Assembly (NCBI GenBank): GCA_041656295.1
Contig: JBBADV010000006.1
Span: 1 to 64,000, forward strand
Reading direction: 5' to 3'
DNA from: Kiritimatiellales bacterium
GTDB taxonomy: Bacteria; Verrucomicrobiota; Kiritimatiellia; Kiritimatiellales; Tichowtungiaceae
Length of the DNA stretch: 64,000 bases
The translations under genes and the position numbers were made by a program. The notes beneath the pieces were generated by a model. That model was given only the letters and a program-made list of their open reading frames with translations. It was not told where the DNA came from and did not search any database. Shown piece after piece: positions 26,931 to 35,428 of the stretch; position 1 is the stretch's first letter, and each line of letters opens with the position of its first letter.

Positions 26931-28175
26931 TTACACTTTTTTGAAACAAAGTGTCGCATTGTGTCCGCCGAAGCCGAGGGAGTTGCTGAGCGCAACGTTG
27001 ATGTCAGCTTTGCGGGCAGTGTTCGGAACGTAGTCGAGATCACAATCCGGATCCGGCGTCTCGTAGTTGATGGTCGGCGGAATGATGCCTTCTCTGAGCG
27101 CCATTGCACAGGCGATGGCTTCAACACCGCCGGCGGCGCCGAGCAGATGTCCCGTCATTGATTTGGTTGAACTGACCAGAACTTTGCGCGCGAGCTCTTC
27201 TCCGAGCGCTTTTTTGATGGCGCCGGTTTCGCCTTTGTCGTTGAGCGACGTGCTGGTTCCGTGCGCATTAATGTAATCAACATCTGCAGCCTGCAGCCCG
27301 GCGTCCTCGAATGCCAGACGCATTCCGCGTGCGGCCTGATCCCCGTCCTGGGCCGGTGCGGTGATATGATATCCATCGCAGGTGCGGCCGTAGCCGGCGA
27401 GTTCGCAGTAGATTGTTGCTCCGCGCGCTTTGGCGTGCTCTTCGGTTTCAAGTACAATGACACCGGCGCCTTCACCCATGAGGAATCCGTCGCGGTTGAG
27501 ATCGAATGGACGCGATGCGCGCGCCGGATCATCGTTACGCGAGGTAAGCGCGCGGAGTGCGCAGAATCCGCCGAGTCCGAGCGGCGTCATCGGGCCTTCG
27601 GTTCCGCCGGCGATCATAACGTCGGCTTCGCCGTGTTGAATGATGCGCAGCGCTTCACCGATGGAGTGCGTACCGGAGGCACACGCGCTGGTAACGCAGA
27701 AGTTCGGGCCTTTGAGTCCGAACTGAATGGCGATCTGTCCGGCAATGATGTTGGTGATCATGGTCGGAATTATGAACGGCGACAGCCGGCTTGGACCGCG
27801 TTCGCGGTAGATATCCTGCGAGGCTTCCATGATTTGCAGCCCGCCGATTCCGGTGCTGACAATGACGCCAATGCGCTCACAGTCTTCTCTGGTAAAATCG
27901 AGTCCGGAGTGCTGAATCGCCATGATGGATGCGGCGAGTCCGTACTGTGAAAACGGATCCATTTTCCGGGCCTCTTTTTTGGAGAAATAGAGCTCGGGAT
28001 TAAAATCTTTTACTTCGGCGCCGATGGTCGTGGTGAATGCGTCCACATTTTCGACTTTAGTAATCCGCGCACCGCCGGAACGTCCGGTTTTGAGTCCTTC
28101 CCAGAACTCTTCGAGGTTGTTGCCGATCGGCGTCACCGCACCCATGCCTGTAATTACAACGTTACGACGTTTCAT
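26931..28175 (-). CDS. fabF: Beta-ketoacyl-ACP synthase II
   Basis: 414 residues. Condenses malonyl-ACP with acyl-ACP in chain elongation. It shows RRNVVITGMGAVTPIGNN, the catalytic Cys in VTSACASGTHSIGEA, the first His in NAHGTSTSLND and the second in KSMTGHLLGAAGGVEA. The ATG at 28175 (MKRRNVV) has a GGGGA site upstream. It is the last gene of the cluster, separated from acpP by a hairpin, and so may have its own promoter in the 28176-28280 spacer. Confidence 0.96.
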   Translation of the reverse strand: MKRRNVVITGMGAVTPIGNNLEEFWEGLKTGRSGGARITKVENVDAFTTTIGAEVKDFNPELYFSKKEARKMDPFSQYGLAASIMAIQHSGLDFTREDCERIGVIVSTGIGGLQIMEASQDIYRERGPSRLSPFIIPTMITNIIAGQIAIQFGLKGPNFCVTSACASGTHSIGEALRIIQHGEADVMIAGGTEGPMTPLGLGGFCALRALTSRNDDPARASRPFDLNRDGFLMGEGAGVIVLETEEHAKARGATIYCELAGYGRTCDGYHITAPAQDGDQAARGMRLAFEDAGLQAADVDYINAHGTSTSLNDKGETGAIKKALGEELARKVLVSSTKSMTGHLLGAAGGVEAIACAMALREGIIPPTINYETPDPDCDLDYVPNTARKADINVALSNSLGFGGHNATLCFKKV

Positions 28176-28280
28176 AAATTTTTTCCCCGCCAAAGAGTCA
28201 AAAGCCTGAAAGTCAAAGGTCGAAAGCCGGGAATCCGGGAAGGATGTTTAACGTTCGACTTTTATACTTTCGACTAATTA

Positions 28281-28320
28281 AAAACCGGGAAACCCCGTCT
28301 GCAAGACGGATCCCCGGTTT
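28281..28320 (-). terminator. Hairpin terminator or attenuator after acpP
   Basis: AACCGGGGATCCGTC and GACGGGGTTTCCCGGTT pair around a 5-nt loop and are followed on the minus strand by TTTAATTAG. It would lower fabF transcription relative to the highly expressed acpP. Confidence 0.7.
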
Positions 28321-28336
28321 TCATCAGAAACAGCTG

Positions 28337-28576
28337 TTACTCGCCGAGACCTTTGGATTTCAGGTAGTCGATTACAGCACCGACCGATGTCAGCTTTTCA
28401 GCATCTTCATCCGGAATTTCTGCACCGAATTCTTCTTCGAAAGCCATAACGAGCTCAACGGTGTCGAGAGAGTCTGCGCCGAGGTCTTCAATGAAAGAAG
28501 CTTCCGGTGTGACCTGATCAGCGTTTACGCCAAGCTGTTCAACGATAATATCTTTTACTTTATCTTCAAGTGCCAT
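28337..28576 (-). CDS. acpP: Acyl carrier protein
   Basis: 79 acidic residues with the phosphopantetheine serine in DLGADSLDTVELVMAFEEEFG. It holds the growing chain in type II fatty-acid synthesis. It has a good AAGGAG site before its ATG and lies 25 bp after fabG. Confidence 0.97.
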   Translation of the reverse strand: MALEDKVKDIIVEQLGVNADQVTPEASFIEDLGADSLDTVELVMAFEEEFGAEIPDEDAEKLTSVGAVIDYLKSKGLGE

Positions 28577-28601
28577 TGTATTCTCCTTGTCGTCGTTTGT
28601 C

Positions 28602-29345
28602 TTACATAACCATTCCGCCGCAAGTTGAAATCACCTGACCGGTGACATAACTTGAAACGTCATCCGCAAGGAATGCGACCACATTGGCCACTTCTTCGGG
28701 CTCTCCGAAGCGTCCCAGCGGAATATTTGAGAGCATCTTGTTTTTCACTTCCTCCGGAAGTGCATCCGTCATTTTCGTGCGAATAAATCCGGGCGCCACC
28801 GCGTTGCAGCGGATATTACGGCTGGCCAGCTCACGTGCTACCGTTTTGGTAAACGCAATCACGCCGCCTTTGCTTGCAGAATAATTTGCCTGACCGGCAT
28901 TGCCGATGATGCCGACCACAGAGGCAATGTTGATGATATTTCCGTAGCGCTGCTTCATCATGCCGCGCATCGCCGCTTTAGTGACCAGGAACATGCCCTT
29001 CAGGTTCACATCCATTACGGCATCCCAGTCCGCTTCGCTCATACGCATCAGCAGACCGTCTTTTGTGATTCCGGCGTTGTTCACGAGAATATCAATTTTA
29101 CCAAAATCCTTTTCAATCTCTTTCACGACCGCTTCGGTGCCTTCGGCGGAAGCCACATTTACGCCGTAGCCTGCACCGCGCCGGCCAAGCGCTTTCACTT
29201 TTCCAGCAGTCTCCTCCAGCCACTCCGCGTTCAGATCGCACAACGCCAGATCGGCGCCACCGGCGGCAAGTTTCAATGCAATCGCCTGACCCAGCCCGCG
29301 CGCGGCGCCGGTCACCAATGCCACTTTCCCGTCAAACTGTCCCAT
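28602..29345 (-). CDS. fabG: 3-oxoacyl-ACP reductase
   Basis: 247-residue short-chain dehydrogenase. It has the NADPH-binding GAARGLGQAIA, NNAGITKDGLLMRM, the catalytic IASVVG serine and YSASKGG (Tyr/Lys), and a hydrophobic C-terminus (SSYVTGQVISTCGGMVM) as in FabG. It reduces beta-ketoacyl-ACP. It follows fabD after 36 bp. Confidence 0.95.
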   Translation of the reverse strand: MGQFDGKVALVTGAARGLGQAIALKLAAGGADLALCDLNAEWLEETAGKVKALGRRGAGYGVNVASAEGTEAVVKEIEKDFGKIDILVNNAGITKDGLLMRMSEADWDAVMDVNLKGMFLVTKAAMRGMMKQRYGNIINIASVVGIIGNAGQANYSASKGGVIAFTKTVARELASRNIRCNAVAPGFIRTKMTDALPEEVKNKMLSNIPLGRFGEPEEVANVVAFLADDVSSYVTGQVISTCGGMVM

Positions 29346-29381
29346 CTAAAAAATCCCTTTCTATGATTATGCCCTGAACGA

Positions 29382-30287
29382 TTATGCGTCCAGATCAGAA
29401 ATTACGCCTATGTTAGAAATCACAACGGTTTTGTCAATACGCTTCATCAATCCGGCAAGCACCCTGCCGGGGCCGCACTCTACTGCCTCCTGCACACCGC
29501 TTCCTGCAAGCCACTGCATGCATTCCACCCAGCGCACCGATCCGGTAATCTGCTTAATCATATGATCACGCAGCAATTCCAGATCACCATGCGGCTTACC
29601 GGTCACATTTGAAAGCACCGGGATGCGCGGCTCCGCCAGCGGAATATCCTTTAAAAACTCTGCCATCTGGTCGGCAGCCGGCTGCATCAGTGGCGAATGA
29701 AATGCGCCGGCAACCGGCAGCGGCAGTGCGCGTTTTGCACCGGCTTCTTTGCAGAGCGTTTCTGCTGCTGCAATGCCTTCCACTGTTCCGGAAAGCACAA
29801 TCTGCTCCGGCGAATTAATGTTCGCCAGCGTTACGTCCGCTTCGCCGGCGATTTTTTCCAGTGTTGCGCGGTCGAGATTAATCACCGCCAGCATCGCACC
29901 GGGATTCACTTCGCATGCCGTCTGAATAAATTCCCCGCGTGCTTTCAGCACGCGCAGTGTGTCCTCAAAAGAAATAACGCCGGCGGCGTACAGCGCGCCC
30001 CACTCGCCGAGGCTGTGACCGGCGGCATAATCAAAGGTGAGGTTCGGCTTTTTAAGCCGCAGCGCTTGAAGCGCGGCAGCGCTGACCGTGAAAATGGCCG
30101 GTTGAGTATGATGCGATTTTTTCAGCTCGTCCTCGGGGCCGTCAAAGCAAATGGCGGTGATATCATAACCGAGCACTTCATTGGCTTTTTCGAAAAGCGC
30201 TTTGCATTCCGGCAGTGCATCATAAAAGTCTCTGCCCATACCGACAAACTGCGAACCCTGCCCTGGAAATAAAATGGCTCTCTTCAT
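29382..30287 (-). CDS. fabD: Malonyl-CoA:ACP transacylase
   Basis: 301 residues. ILFPGQGSQFVGMGRDF at the start, the catalytic serine in AAGHSLGEWGALYAAG, and the His in PVAGAFHSPLM. It loads malonate onto ACP. The ATG at 30287 overlaps the fabH stop by 4 bp (ATGA). The frame opens 4 codons earlier. Confidence 0.95.
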   Translation of the reverse strand: MKRAILFPGQGSQFVGMGRDFYDALPECKALFEKANEVLGYDITAICFDGPEDELKKSHHTQPAIFTVSAAALQALRLKKPNLTFDYAAGHSLGEWGALYAAGVISFEDTLRVLKARGEFIQTACEVNPGAMLAVINLDRATLEKIAGEADVTLANINSPEQIVLSGTVEGIAAAETLCKEAGAKRALPLPVAGAFHSPLMQPAADQMAEFLKDIPLAEPRIPVLSNVTGKPHGDLELLRDHMIKQITGSVRWVECMQWLAGSGVQEAVECGPGRVLAGLMKRIDKTVVISNIGVISDLDA

Positions 30288-31294
30288 GATTTCGTCCATT
30301 CCACAATATTTGCGCCCCAGGTGAAACCGCCGCCGAATGCTACCAGCAGCGCGAGGTCGCCGGTTTTGATTTTTCCGGCGCTTACCGCTTCGTGCAGTGC
30401 AATCAGCAGTGCCGCCGCCGAAGTATTGGCATATTTTTCAACATTCAAAAACATGCGGTCTTCCACATGCAGACGCTTGCCAATGGCATCAACAATCCGT
30501 GCATTCGCCTGGTGTGCAATAAATAATGCGATCTCGTCTGTGGTCAAATTGTTTTTTTTAAGCGTTTCAGTGACTGAGGCCGTCATTTGCATCACCGCAT
30601 GTTTAAATACTTCGCGGCCTTCCATCTTCAGATAGTGCTCTTTGCGGTCAATCATCGCGTGCGAAATCGGCGTACGAGATCCGCCGCCGGGCGTTAACAG
30701 GAGATGCGCGAGTGAACCGTCGGAACCGAATGTGCCGGGCATAATGCCGCGTTTAGCGCCGGTGGCGCGCAGAACCGCCGCGCCGGCGCCGTCGCCGAAC
30801 AGCACGCAGGTGTTGCGGTCTTCCCAGTCAATAAACGTACTCATTTTTTCAGCGCCGATAACGAGCGCTGTGTTTGCCGCACCGGCGGCAATGGCGTTTT
30901 TTGCCGTTTCCAGCGCGTAGAGTGAACCGGAACAGGCGGCGCCAAGATCATAACAGTATGCGTTTTTTGCACCGATTTTTTCCTGCACAAAACAGGCCGT
31001 GCTCGGGAAAAACATATCCGGCGACAGCGTGGCGACAATCAGCAGATCAACTTCATCCGCCGCGACCCCCGCATCGTCCAGCGCAGCGCGTGCGGCACCG
31101 GCGGCGAGATCCGACGTTGCCTGTTCCGGCGCGGCAATCCGGCGCTCGCGCATGCCGGTGCGCGTAAAAATCCATTCGTCGGAGGTATCGACAATTTTTG
31201 AAAGATCGTCGTTCGTGACGGTTTTCTCCGGAACATACATGCCGGTTCCGATAATCGAGACCGTACGCAAAGCTGTGTTATTCGCTGGATTCAC
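30284..31294 (-). CDS. fabH: Beta-ketoacyl-ACP synthase III
   Basis: About 336 residues. Starts chain synthesis from acetyl-CoA or another acyl-CoA. The catalytic Cys is in LGAACSGSLYALETA, the His in LFIAHQANARI and the Asn in EKYANTSAAALLIAL. The start is unclear: GTG at 31294 overlaps the end of plsX, and a TTG at 31270 (LRTVSIIGTG) would fit the family opening. I give the GTG. The gene is coupled to plsX. Confidence 0.93.
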   Translation of the reverse strand: MNPANNTALRTVSIIGTGMYVPEKTVTNDDLSKIVDTSDEWIFTRTGMRERRIAAPEQATSDLAAGAARAALDDAGVAADEVDLLIVATLSPDMFFPSTACFVQEKIGAKNAYCYDLGAACSGSLYALETAKNAIAAGAANTALVIGAEKMSTFIDWEDRNTCVLFGDGAGAAVLRATGAKRGIMPGTFGSDGSLAHLLLTPGGGSRTPISHAMIDRKEHYLKMEGREVFKHAVMQMTASVTETLKKNNLTTDEIALFIAHQANARIVDAIGKRLHVEDRMFLNVEKYANTSAAALLIALHEAVSAGKIKTGDLALLVAFGGGFTWGANIVEWTKS

Positions 31295-32303
31295 TGTTGG
31301 CAAAAATCCGGGTTATCTCTTCTTGGATCAATCCGTTCACGTTTCGTTCAGCCGCATCAATCGAAACACGAATGGCGTTATAAACGGCATACGACGATGA
31401 CGAACCGTGACCGATAATGCAAATTCCATTAACACCGAGCAGCGGCGCGCCGCCGGAACTTTCAGAGTCGGTTTTAACTCTGATTTCTTTGAATGCGCCG
31501 GCCGCTTTTAAAATTCCGGCGCCGACTCTCCGCAGCAGCGTGCTGGAAAACGATTCCGTCAGCCACTGCTTCATCGTATGCGCCACGCTCTCGCCGGTTT
31601 TCAGAACGACGTTACCGACAAAACCGTCACACACCGCCACGTCCACATCGCCGTCAAACAAGTCGCGGCTTTCTACATTCCCTATAAAATTGAGCGGTGA
31701 ATTTTCAAGAAGCTGAAATGCCTCTTTTGTATTTTTATTTCCCTTTGCATCCTCTTCGCCGATGCTCAGCAGTCCGACGGTAGGGTTGGGAATATTCAGA
31801 ATTTTTTTCGCGTAGATATTGCCCATCACCGCAAATTCAACCAGCATTCTGCCGGTGCAGTCCGGAGTCGCGCCGGCATCTAACAGTACAAACGGATTTT
31901 TGAGCGACGGCATCACGGTGGCAATGGCCGGACGATCCACATTGCTGAGTGTGCGCAGCCGGAGCGTGCTCGCTGCGACGGCGGCACCGGTGTTGCCGGC
32001 AGAAAAAATAGCATCCGCTTCGCCGTCGCTCACCATTTCCACTGCACGCATAATCGATGAATCTCTCTTCCGGCGCAGCGTCAGCGCCGGAGAATCGTTC
32101 ATTTCGACAACCTGTGATGCATGCCGGACTTCGATGCATGCCGGCGTTTCGCCGTACTGTGCCAGCTCCGCTTTGATCGCCGTTTCGTCGCCGATCAGAA
32201 AAAGCTTTTCAACCTTGGGAAGACCGCGAGCCGCTTCCACGGCTCCTTTTACAAGTTCGCGGGGAGCAAAATCGCCGCCCATGGCATCAATTGCAATACG
32301 CAT
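31278..32303 (-). CDS. plsX: Phosphate acyltransferase
   Basis: 341 residues. Makes acyl-phosphate from acyl-ACP for phospholipid synthesis. It begins MRIAIDAMGGDFAPRELVKGA and contains SAGNTGAAVAASTL, PAIATVMP, DAGATPDCTGRML and VCDGFVGNVVLKTGE. The ATG at 32303 is the family start; the frame's upstream codons are spacer. It links fatty-acid and phospholipid synthesis, in the common rpmF-plsX-fabH order. Confidence 0.96.
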   Translation of the reverse strand: MRIAIDAMGGDFAPRELVKGAVEAARGLPKVEKLFLIGDETAIKAELAQYGETPACIEVRHASQVVEMNDSPALTLRRKRDSSIMRAVEMVSDGEADAIFSAGNTGAAVAASTLRLRTLSNVDRPAIATVMPSLKNPFVLLDAGATPDCTGRMLVEFAVMGNIYAKKILNIPNPTVGLLSIGEEDAKGNKNTKEAFQLLENSPLNFIGNVESRDLFDGDVDVAVCDGFVGNVVLKTGESVAHTMKQWLTESFSSTLLRRVGAGILKAAGAFKEIRVKTDSESSGGAPLLGVNGICIIGHGSSSSYAVYNAIRVSIDAAERNVNGLIQEEITRIFANSESSE

Positions 32304-32364
32304 AATGTTAACTTCTAAAAGACAAAATTCGAACTCCAAAAATCAAAGGTCGAATTTCAAAAAC

Positions 32365-32550
32365 TTATTCGTCTGAAACGGTAATGACCTGCCGGCCTTT
32401 ATATTTTCCGGTCGCCGGGCACACGCGATGCGGCAGTGCCGGTGCGCCGCTTTCAGCATCCAAACCGGCCAGCGTAATTTTGCGTTTCATATTCTGTGCT
32501 TTACGGCGCCCGGTTCTGCTTTTTGAAGATTTTCTCTTTGGAACAGCCAT
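32365..32550 (-). CDS. rpmF: 50S ribosomal protein L32
   Basis: 61 basic residues beginning MAVPKRKSSKSRTGRRKAQ, the L32 signature, with HRVCPATGKYKGRQV at the end. Only one Cys of the possible zinc-ribbon set remains, so it is a zinc-free (C-minus) form. It lies between yceD and plsX as in many bacteria. Confidence 0.95.
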   Translation of the reverse strand: MAVPKRKSSKSRTGRRKAQNMKRKITLAGLDAESGAPALPHRVCPATGKYKGRQVITVSDE

Positions 32551-32563
32551 TTTTTTCTCCTGC

Positions 32564-33025
32564 CTAAAATTTTAATTTATCCAGCGCACTCCACGCGCCG
32601 CCCTCATGCGTTTCCAGACATCCGCAGACTCCTTCGTTCAATGCTCCGCCACAGCTCACACACAGTCCTTTGCACATTTCTGTGCACAAAGGAAAATGCG
32701 GCAGATTCAGCAGAACCGCTTCACGGATCTCCTCTGTAATATCCACTTCCTCTGTTCCTTCAATTCCAGAGTAGTCGCGCAGAAAACCGGAATCGGCGAC
32801 CGTTGTCGAGAAAATTTGCGTACATCTTGCGCACCGCACTTTCAGCGCTGTGCTCACTGTTCCGCGCACAATCAGCATACCGGAAACCACCTGAACATAA
32901 AAATCGCAGTACACCGGCCCGTCCGGCGAGAATTCGTCTCCGGCGCTGAGCTCCAGGATTTCACCCGGCTCATTTTCTTGAATCTTTAATCCCTGTTCAG
33001 GAATTCTGGCTACGTTAATGATCAT
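32564..33025 (-). CDS. yceD: YceD/DUF177 family protein
   Basis: 153 residues in the usual place upstream of rpmF. The CARCTQIF motif and the C-terminal CTEMCKGLCVSCGGALNEGVC cluster are typical. Family members are linked to 23S rRNA accumulation. Here several Cys pairs could hold zinc. It starts 130 bp after coaD across a repeat-like spacer. Confidence 0.85.
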   Translation of the reverse strand: MIINVARIPEQGLKIQENEPGEILELSAGDEFSPDGPVYCDFYVQVVSGMLIVRGTVSTALKVRCARCTQIFSTTVADSGFLRDYSGIEGTEEVDITEEIREAVLLNLPHFPLCTEMCKGLCVSCGGALNEGVCGCLETHEGGAWSALDKLKF

Positions 33026-33156
33026 GGGAGTAGTTGATAGTTATGGGTTACTGGCTGCCGATTATTTGGTGCTACTGGTTTTTATAGTGAACAGTGATTA
33101 GACTCCGGCGCGATTTGACAATCAATAATTAACAACCGCTGTCAAAAAATAACTGA

Positions 33157-33672
33157 CTACGTCTTCCTGCTAAGTCCGAAGACCGGCACGCCGGGCAATA
33201 TTTTTTTCTGCAGCGCAGCAATGACCGGCGGCGGGACAAAATTATTCACATTGCCGCCAAGTCTGGCGATCTGTTTGACATTCGTAGAACTTACATAGCT
33301 GTATTTTTCGCACGGCATCAGAAACATCGTTTCAATATCCGGCGATAACCGCCGGTTGGTCAGCGCCATCTGAAATTCATATTCGAAATCTGAGAATGCC
33401 CGCAAGCCCCGGACCAGCACGCTCACCCCCTGTTGCCGTGCATAATCCACCAGCAGTCCGTCGAACGTTTTCACGGTCACATTCGGCAGATTCCGCAAAC
33501 AGACCCGGACAAAATCAAGCCGCTCATCCTGCGTAAAAAGCGTGTTTTTCCCGGACTCGGCGGCAACTGCCACGATCAGTGCCGGAAAAATTTTCGCCGC
33601 GCGCTGCACAACATCCAGATGCCCCAGAGTCAGCGGATCAAACGTCCCTGCATAAATCGCTTTCTTACTCAT
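33157..33672 (-). CDS. coaD: Phosphopantetheine adenylyltransferase
   Basis: 171 residues. The nucleotidyl-transferase motif AIYAGTFDPLTLGHLDVVQRAAK (T/HxGH), RGLRAFSDFEYEFQMALTNR, and EKYSYVSSTNVKQIARLGG near the end. Penultimate step of coenzyme A synthesis. Its start overlaps the rsmD stop by 4 bp, the usual rsmD-coaD pair. Confidence 0.96.
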   Translation of the reverse strand: MSKKAIYAGTFDPLTLGHLDVVQRAAKIFPALIVAVAAESGKNTLFTQDERLDFVRVCLRNLPNVTVKTFDGLLVDYARQQGVSVLVRGLRAFSDFEYEFQMALTNRRLSPDIETMFLMPCEKYSYVSSTNVKQIARLGGNVNNFVPPPVIAALQKKILPGVPVFGLSRKT

Positions 33673-34301
33673 GTATTATCCTTTTCCAGAAAAAGCACCC
33701 GGCTCTCCCCGTATTTTTTTTTCTTATTCAAAGTCCATTTATCCGGCAGACTATAGGGATCGGACGACCGCATTTCAAATACCAATAACCCGTCCGGTGC
33801 AATAACCTGTTCCACCGCCGCAGCCAGTTGCGGCAGATCTGCATCGTCATACGGCGGATCTGCAAAAATCAGATCAAACGTTCCGCCGTCTTTTAAAAAA
33901 TCAAACACATCCGACTGAACCGTTCTCCAATTACCGGAATTTGTGTGGGGCAGACATTCCTGTCTGCCATTTCCGGCGGCAGGAACACCTCGATGAGGCG
34001 TCCGCGGCGGATTCATCGAACCCGCCCTGCCATTTTCGCCGGTAACTGTTTCAAAGTTTTGCTGTAGAATCCTCCAGTGTGCCGGCGCCTTTTCCACCGC
34101 TGTAACGTGAACCGCGCCGCGACTCAGCGCTTCAAGTCCATACCCGCCGGCGCCGGCAAACAAATCCAGCACCCGCGCGCCGGCCACACGTGCCGTCAGC
34201 GACGAAAACACCGCCTCACGCACCTGCTCCTTCGTCGGCCGCATCCCGTTTTCAGGCACTTCAAACCGCCGTCCGCCAAACTTTCCGCTGATAATTCTCA
34301 T
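33669..34301 (-). CDS. rsmD: 16S rRNA (guanine-966-N2)-methyltransferase, with an in-frame insertion
   Basis: 210 residues; the family is usually about 185. The SAM site is ARVLDLFAGAGGYGLEALSRGA, and the catalytic motif is LIFADPPYDDADL. Residues 87-126 (starting TGENGRAGS, ending NSGNW) are extra. They fall in the loop after the strand ending QQNFETV and are encoded by a palindromic repeat. Both core motifs remain, so the enzyme may still be active. It is the first host gene beside the prophage. Confidence 0.92.
   Translation of the reverse strand: MRIISGKFGGRRFEVPENGMRPTKEQVREAVFSSLTARVAGARVLDLFAGAGGYGLEALSRGAVHVTAVEKAPAHWRILQQNFETVTGENGRAGSMNPPRTPHRGVPAAGNGRQECLPHTNSGNWRTVQSDVFDFLKDGGTFDLIFADPPYDDADLPQLAAAVEQVIAPDGLLVFEMRSSDPYSLPDKWTLNKKKKYGESRVLFLEKDNT
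33924..34043. repeat. Palindromic repeat inserted in frame in rsmD
   Basis: About 120 bp (40 codons) containing GCAGACA-ttcc-TGTCTGC and a GC-rich second half (CCGCCGCGGACG...). The sequence differs in style from the flanking gene. No stop is introduced in the rsmD frame. The insert end points are estimated from the RsmD family pattern. Confidence 0.6.
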
Positions 34302-34426
34302 CGTTTCGAAGCTAATAATTTTTCTGACCGGATAACAGGCTAAAAAATCAGCACCAACTGCATGGCCTCCAAAAACTATTAAAAATACAAAATGACAGTG
34401 CCGGTTCTATAAAGCCTGTTTTTATT

Positions 34427-34447
34427 CCGGCTTCTGTAAAAAGCCGG
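34427..34447. terminator. Hairpin at the prophage end
   Basis: CCGGCTT-ctgtaaa-AAGCCGG, a 7-bp stem. It follows the methylase in the phage reading direction and could end late transcription, though the T run after it on the minus strand is poor. It spans the proposed end of the prophage, so the pairing might be fortuitous. Confidence 0.35.
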
Positions 34448-34490
34448 CTAAAATTTAAGTCAGGGACAGCTAAAATTTAAATAAAATCAT
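34447..34490. repeat. Tandem 22-bp-spaced repeats, probable transposase end-binding sites
   Basis: GCTAAAATTTAA occurs at 34447-34458 and again at 34469-34480, exactly 22 bp apart. MuA binds 22-bp sites arranged side by side near the Mu right end. A TGTA at 34435 lies 12 bp outside the first repeat and would fit a Mu-type terminus. The other end is needed to prove it. Confidence 0.55.
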
Positions 34491-34530
34491 AAATCGCGCA
34501 GAATTTATGTTTCAGGTACGTATATTTCAA

Positions 34531-35298
34531 TCAAAAATTCGTGATCAAAACCTCTGGGCGATCCTTATCACGGTTTCCTGTGCCGGTCGATGCGGTGTAT
34601 CGCGTGGAAATACTCTTTATTTTAAATCCTGCGAAGATTTTCCGCACAGCCGCCACATCGTTTAATGAGAGAATAAACCGGCCTTTAACGCCACTTAAAC
34701 AGGCGTTTATTTCCTCGAATTTCTCACGCGGCATCGTGACGGCATAATCTTTCTCATGGCCGTAATACGGCGGGTCGATGTAGAACAGCGAATCCGGTGT
34801 GTCATAGCGCTGGATGCACTGCACCGCGTCCATCCGCTCAATCATGACTTTTTGCATCCGCCAGTGGACGTCCAGAATGCTTTCTTCCAGCGTTAAAAGG
34901 TTGAGCGACGGCGGCCGCTCTTTATACGCGGTCAGCGTCCGCCCCTTCGTTTTTCCGCCGTAACCCATTTTCTGCAGGTAGAAAAAACAGACAGCGCGCT
35001 GTACATCCGTCAGCGTAGACGTGTCCGTTCGATTTAAAATGTCAAAGATCTCCCGCGAAATAACGCAGTGTTTAAAATGCCGCAAAAATTCTTCCAAGTG
35101 ATTCTGCACCACGCGCCAGAACGTAACAAGTTCCAGATTCATGTCGTTCAGAACCTCAACTTCCGACGGTTCTTTTTCAAAGAACACCCATGCTGCGCCA
35201 CAGAACGGCTCAATATACGCCTTGTGTTTCGGCATCATCGAAACAATCTGTTTTGCCAGCAGGCTTTTTCCCCCCAGATAACTGATCGGACTTTTCAT
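34531..35298 (-). CDS. Dam-type (D12 class) adenine-N6 DNA methyltransferase
   Basis: 255 residues. SAM motif ISYLGGKSLLAKQIVSMMP...YIEPFCGAAWVFFEK and catalytic DPPY (FYIDPPYYGHEKDY). The length and order of motifs fit the Dam/DpnM alpha class. There is no restriction partner. It is the last gene of the phage, the slot Mu uses for the mom modification gene, so it probably shields phage DNA from restriction. Recognition sequence is unknown. An additional 130 bp before it holds no clear Com-like ORF. Confidence 0.85.
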   Translation of the reverse strand: MKSPISYLGGKSLLAKQIVSMMPKHKAYIEPFCGAAWVFFEKEPSEVEVLNDMNLELVTFWRVVQNHLEEFLRHFKHCVISREIFDILNRTDTSTLTDVQRAVCFFYLQKMGYGGKTKGRTLTAYKERPPSLNLLTLEESILDVHWRMQKVMIERMDAVQCIQRYDTPDSLFYIDPPYYGHEKDYAVTMPREKFEEINACLSGVKGRFILSLNDVAAVRKIFAGFKIKSISTRYTASTGTGNRDKDRPEVLITNF

Positions 35299-35428
35299 GT
35301 TGCACTCTCTTTCGAGTTTGCTACCTTGCGCGGCTTCTGTTGCTTGGCTGCGGGTAGCGGTTTTTTATCGTGGCCGGTGGAAGCCGGTCGTTAAAGGGAG
35401 TGCAATCCCTTTGACTGCCCGTGGCTGT

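Noticed and set aside
35299..35428. A Com-like regulator before the methylase, as in Mu
   Set aside because: Frames in this stretch are short and lack the paired CxxC motif of Com. Only a direct repeat of GAGTGCA was seen.
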